From Actinomycetes bacterium (GTDB lineage: Bacteria > Actinomycetota > Acidimicrobiia > Acidimicrobiales > RAAP-2): a stretch of DNA of 7,118 nucleotides. Below the pieces are notes generated by a model that saw nothing but the letters and a program-made list of their open reading frames with translations, ran no database searches and had not been told where the DNA came from. The stretch is taken from NCBI GenBank assembly GCA_021826655.1, contig JAKAZC010000138.1:1-7118 (forward strand). The letters run 5' to 3'. The position numbers were made by a program, and so were the translations under genes. Shown one piece after another: positions 6,210-7,118 of the stretch; the stretch's first letter is position 1, and every line of letters starts with the position of its first letter.

Positions 6210-6215
6210 ATCGTA
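6210..6215 (-). promoter_or_regulatory. Candidate -10 box (TACGAT) for a leaderless RibD-like transcript
   Basis: On the minus strand TACGAT is followed by exactly 6 bases and then the GTG at 6203, so initiation at the standard distance would begin on the start codon. The extended sequence TACGATCGA equals the one before the acyltransferase GTG. No -35 match is visible. Confidence 0.42.
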
Positions 6216-6276
6216 ATCCGGCCGCTGGCCCGGGCCGACGGCGTGATCAGTGGCTGCAGGGCGCGGACCGCCTCCT

Positions 6277-6729
6277 TCACGGAGACGGGCGTCCGGGGAG
6301 GTCATCGCTCGGGTCGGACGATGATGTGAGTGCTTCGCCGGGCAGCACCGCGAGGCCTCGGGACACCAGGTGGCGCACGTTGCAGCTCACGAGTCGGCAG
6401 TCAAGCATCCGGGCCGCCGCCACGTAGGCGGCGTCGTACGCTGACATCCCGTTGCCGTCGGCGATCCCGACCGCACGCTCCATGAGTGCCGTATCGGCGC
6501 GGACGAGTCCACCGTCATCGGCGATCGCCGCCACTCGACTCCGGAGTCGATGCGCCGCCGGGCCGTCGTGCCACGCACGAACGGCCACGTTCGTCACTTC
6601 GTAGAAGGCCAGATCCAGGGTGGCCAGGGGATCGTCGCCCGCCAGCAGGTTACGAGCGTGTCGATGATGCTCGTCATCGGGGTCTTCACCTGCCAGGAGG
6701 ACGCTTGCGTCGAGCAGCCACAGATTCAA
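6277..6729 (-). CDS. PIN-domain ribonuclease toxin, VapC type
   Basis: This 150-residue protein has the size and layout of VapC toxins, metal-dependent RNases that block translation by cutting tRNA or rRNA when not bound by their antitoxin. PIN acidic residues are Asp7 (WLLDASVLL), Glu44 (AFYEVTNVAV) and Asp99 (SAYDAAYVAAA). At the usual fourth acidic site, SCNVRHL has Asn117 where many relatives have Asp. The tail after about residue 132 is rich in Ser, Asp and Pro and probably not part of the fold. The start is TTG at 6729; its TTGA overlaps the stop of the antitoxin gene, so the frames overlap by 4 bases and translation is likely coupled. No closer ATG or GTG would keep Asp7. The antitoxin-toxin order is the common VapBC arrangement. 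The RNA target is unknown. Confidence 0.9.
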   Translation of the reverse strand: MNLWLLDASVLLAGEDPDDEHHRHARNLLAGDDPLATLDLAFYEVTNVAVRAWHDGPAAHRLRSRVAAIADDGGLVRADTALMERAVGIADGNGMSAYDAAYVAAARMLDCRLVSCNVRHLVSRGLAVLPGEALTSSSDPSDDLPGRPSP

Positions 6730-6962
6730 TGGGCGGGCCTGTTGGACTTGACCAGATCGGCGACCCGACCTCCATGGCCCGCCAGTGGCCCGTCCTCGGC
6801 GTCGATCGCGACCATGCGCTCGGCACGGCGGACGCTTCTCCGCCGCAACGTATCCTCGGCCAGCTCGCGGAGGTACCCGCTCCGGGTGGTTCCGCGGCGA
6901 TCCGCCTCGATGTCGACGGCCCGGAGCAAATCGTCAGGGAGCGATACCATCACCTTCGCCAC
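6726..6962 (-). CDS. Ribbon-helix-helix antitoxin, VapB type
   Basis: This 78-residue protein is the likely antitoxin and autorepressor of the PIN toxin. Residues 3-42 form a ribbon-helix-helix domain: a strand (KVMVSLP), a first helix (DDLLRAVDIEADRRG) and a second helix starting TTRSGYLRELAEDTLRRR. The charged tail with VADLVKSNRP (67-76) is the part expected to wrap around the toxin. I chose the GTG at 6962, giving MAKVMVSLPDDLL, which is typical of such proteins. On the minus strand it follows GATACT plus 6 bases, as a leaderless start would. The alternatives GTG 6953 and ATG 6950 would use GGAGGT (6963-6968) as a ribosome site. The frame is open upstream to 7028, but those residues are not domain-like. 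Its stop overlaps the toxin start. Confidence 0.88.
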   Translation of the reverse strand: MAKVMVSLPDDLLRAVDIEADRRGTTRSGYLRELAEDTLRRRSVRRAERMVAIDAEDGPLAGHGGRVADLVKSNRPAH

Positions 6963-6963
6963 A

Positions 6964-6982
6964 CCTCCAGTATCCCCGGTAT
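6964..6982 (-). promoter_or_regulatory. Candidate antitoxin operator: tandem ATACYGG repeats
   Basis: On the minus strand ATACCGGGG is followed directly by ATACTGGAGG, an imperfect direct repeat of about 10 bases touching the antitoxin start. Ribbon-helix-helix repressors often bind short tandem or inverted sites, so this could be the autoregulatory operator. A second pairing, GATAC at 6943-6947 with GTATC at 6970-6974, forms an inverted repeat with a 22-base gap. Confidence 0.35.
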
Positions 6983-7088
6983 TGCCACAAAGGCTCCGTC
7001 CATCCGACGCGTGATGGGCGACGGCCACGCTCGCAGCCCGCGCGCTGGCGGAGTCCTGGACCGTTTCCGACTCCGGTCGGCCCTCGCC

Positions 7089-7118
7089 GGTCCGTCGTCG
7101 GTCCGTCGTCGGTCCGTC
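7089..7118. repeat. 11-base tandem repeat GGTCCGTCGTC running into the window edge
   Basis: Two complete copies (7089-7099, 7100-7110) and the first 8 bases of a third (7111-7118) follow without mismatch, so the array may continue beyond the window. It lies upstream of the antitoxin gene in a stretch (6983-7118) where I see no gene. Confidence 0.85.

Noticed and set aside
6204..6305. A 34-residue N-terminal extension of the RibD-like protein from 6305
   Set aside because: The residues do not resemble the domain, the frame would overlap the PIN gene, and the GTG at 6203 sits right before the first conserved strand.

Overview
The window is GC-rich DNA with the style of an actinobacterium: strong G/C at third codon positions, frequent GTG and TTG starts, Ala-rich proteins, and a tRNA gene without an encoded CCA end. 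The class cannot be fixed from the sequence; an Actinomycetota genome (for example Acidimicrobiia or Actinomycetes) is an inference.

Left block, minus strand (1-3325). Three cell-envelope genes lie head to tail with gaps of about 60 bases. In transcription order they are a secreted NlpC/P60 peptidoglycan hydrolase with a coiled-coil N-terminus, a family 2 glycosyltransferase of the dolichyl/polyprenyl-phosphate glucosyltransferase type, and a PlsC-like acyltransferase cut off by the left window edge. Together they suggest cell-wall remodelling, lipid-linked sugar synthesis and lipid acylation.

Divergent intergenic region (3326-3633). This 308-base gap separates the hydrolase from a plus-strand gene. 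It contains an array of twelve 5-base units (GTGGC/GTGCC type), a 9-base motif on both sides of the array, and small GC-rich inverted repeats.

Centre, plus strand (3634-5440). A complete cytosolic type-B carboxylesterase is followed 128 bases later by a tRNA gene with a UAA anticodon. This tRNA has a leucine-like D arm and discriminator A73, but a 5-base variable loop instead of the long arm expected of bacterial tRNA-Leu. The esterase contains the only in-frame TTA codon I found in the window's genes, which is the codon this tRNA would read.

Right block, minus strand (5640-7118). Downstream of the tRNA are a RibD/dihydrofolate-reductase-like protein and a VapBC-type toxin-antitoxin pair: a ribbon-helix-helix antitoxin followed by a PIN toxin, overlapping by 4 bases. 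The segment looks less GC-biased than the left side and carries accessory-type genes, so the tRNA may mark the edge of a variable region. An 11-base tandem repeat runs into the right window edge.

The clearest unusual signals are the class I-shaped UAA tRNA beside a TTA-containing gene, the pentamer array in the divergent promoter region, and two GTG starts each preceded by the same TACGATCGA sequence at leaderless spacing.
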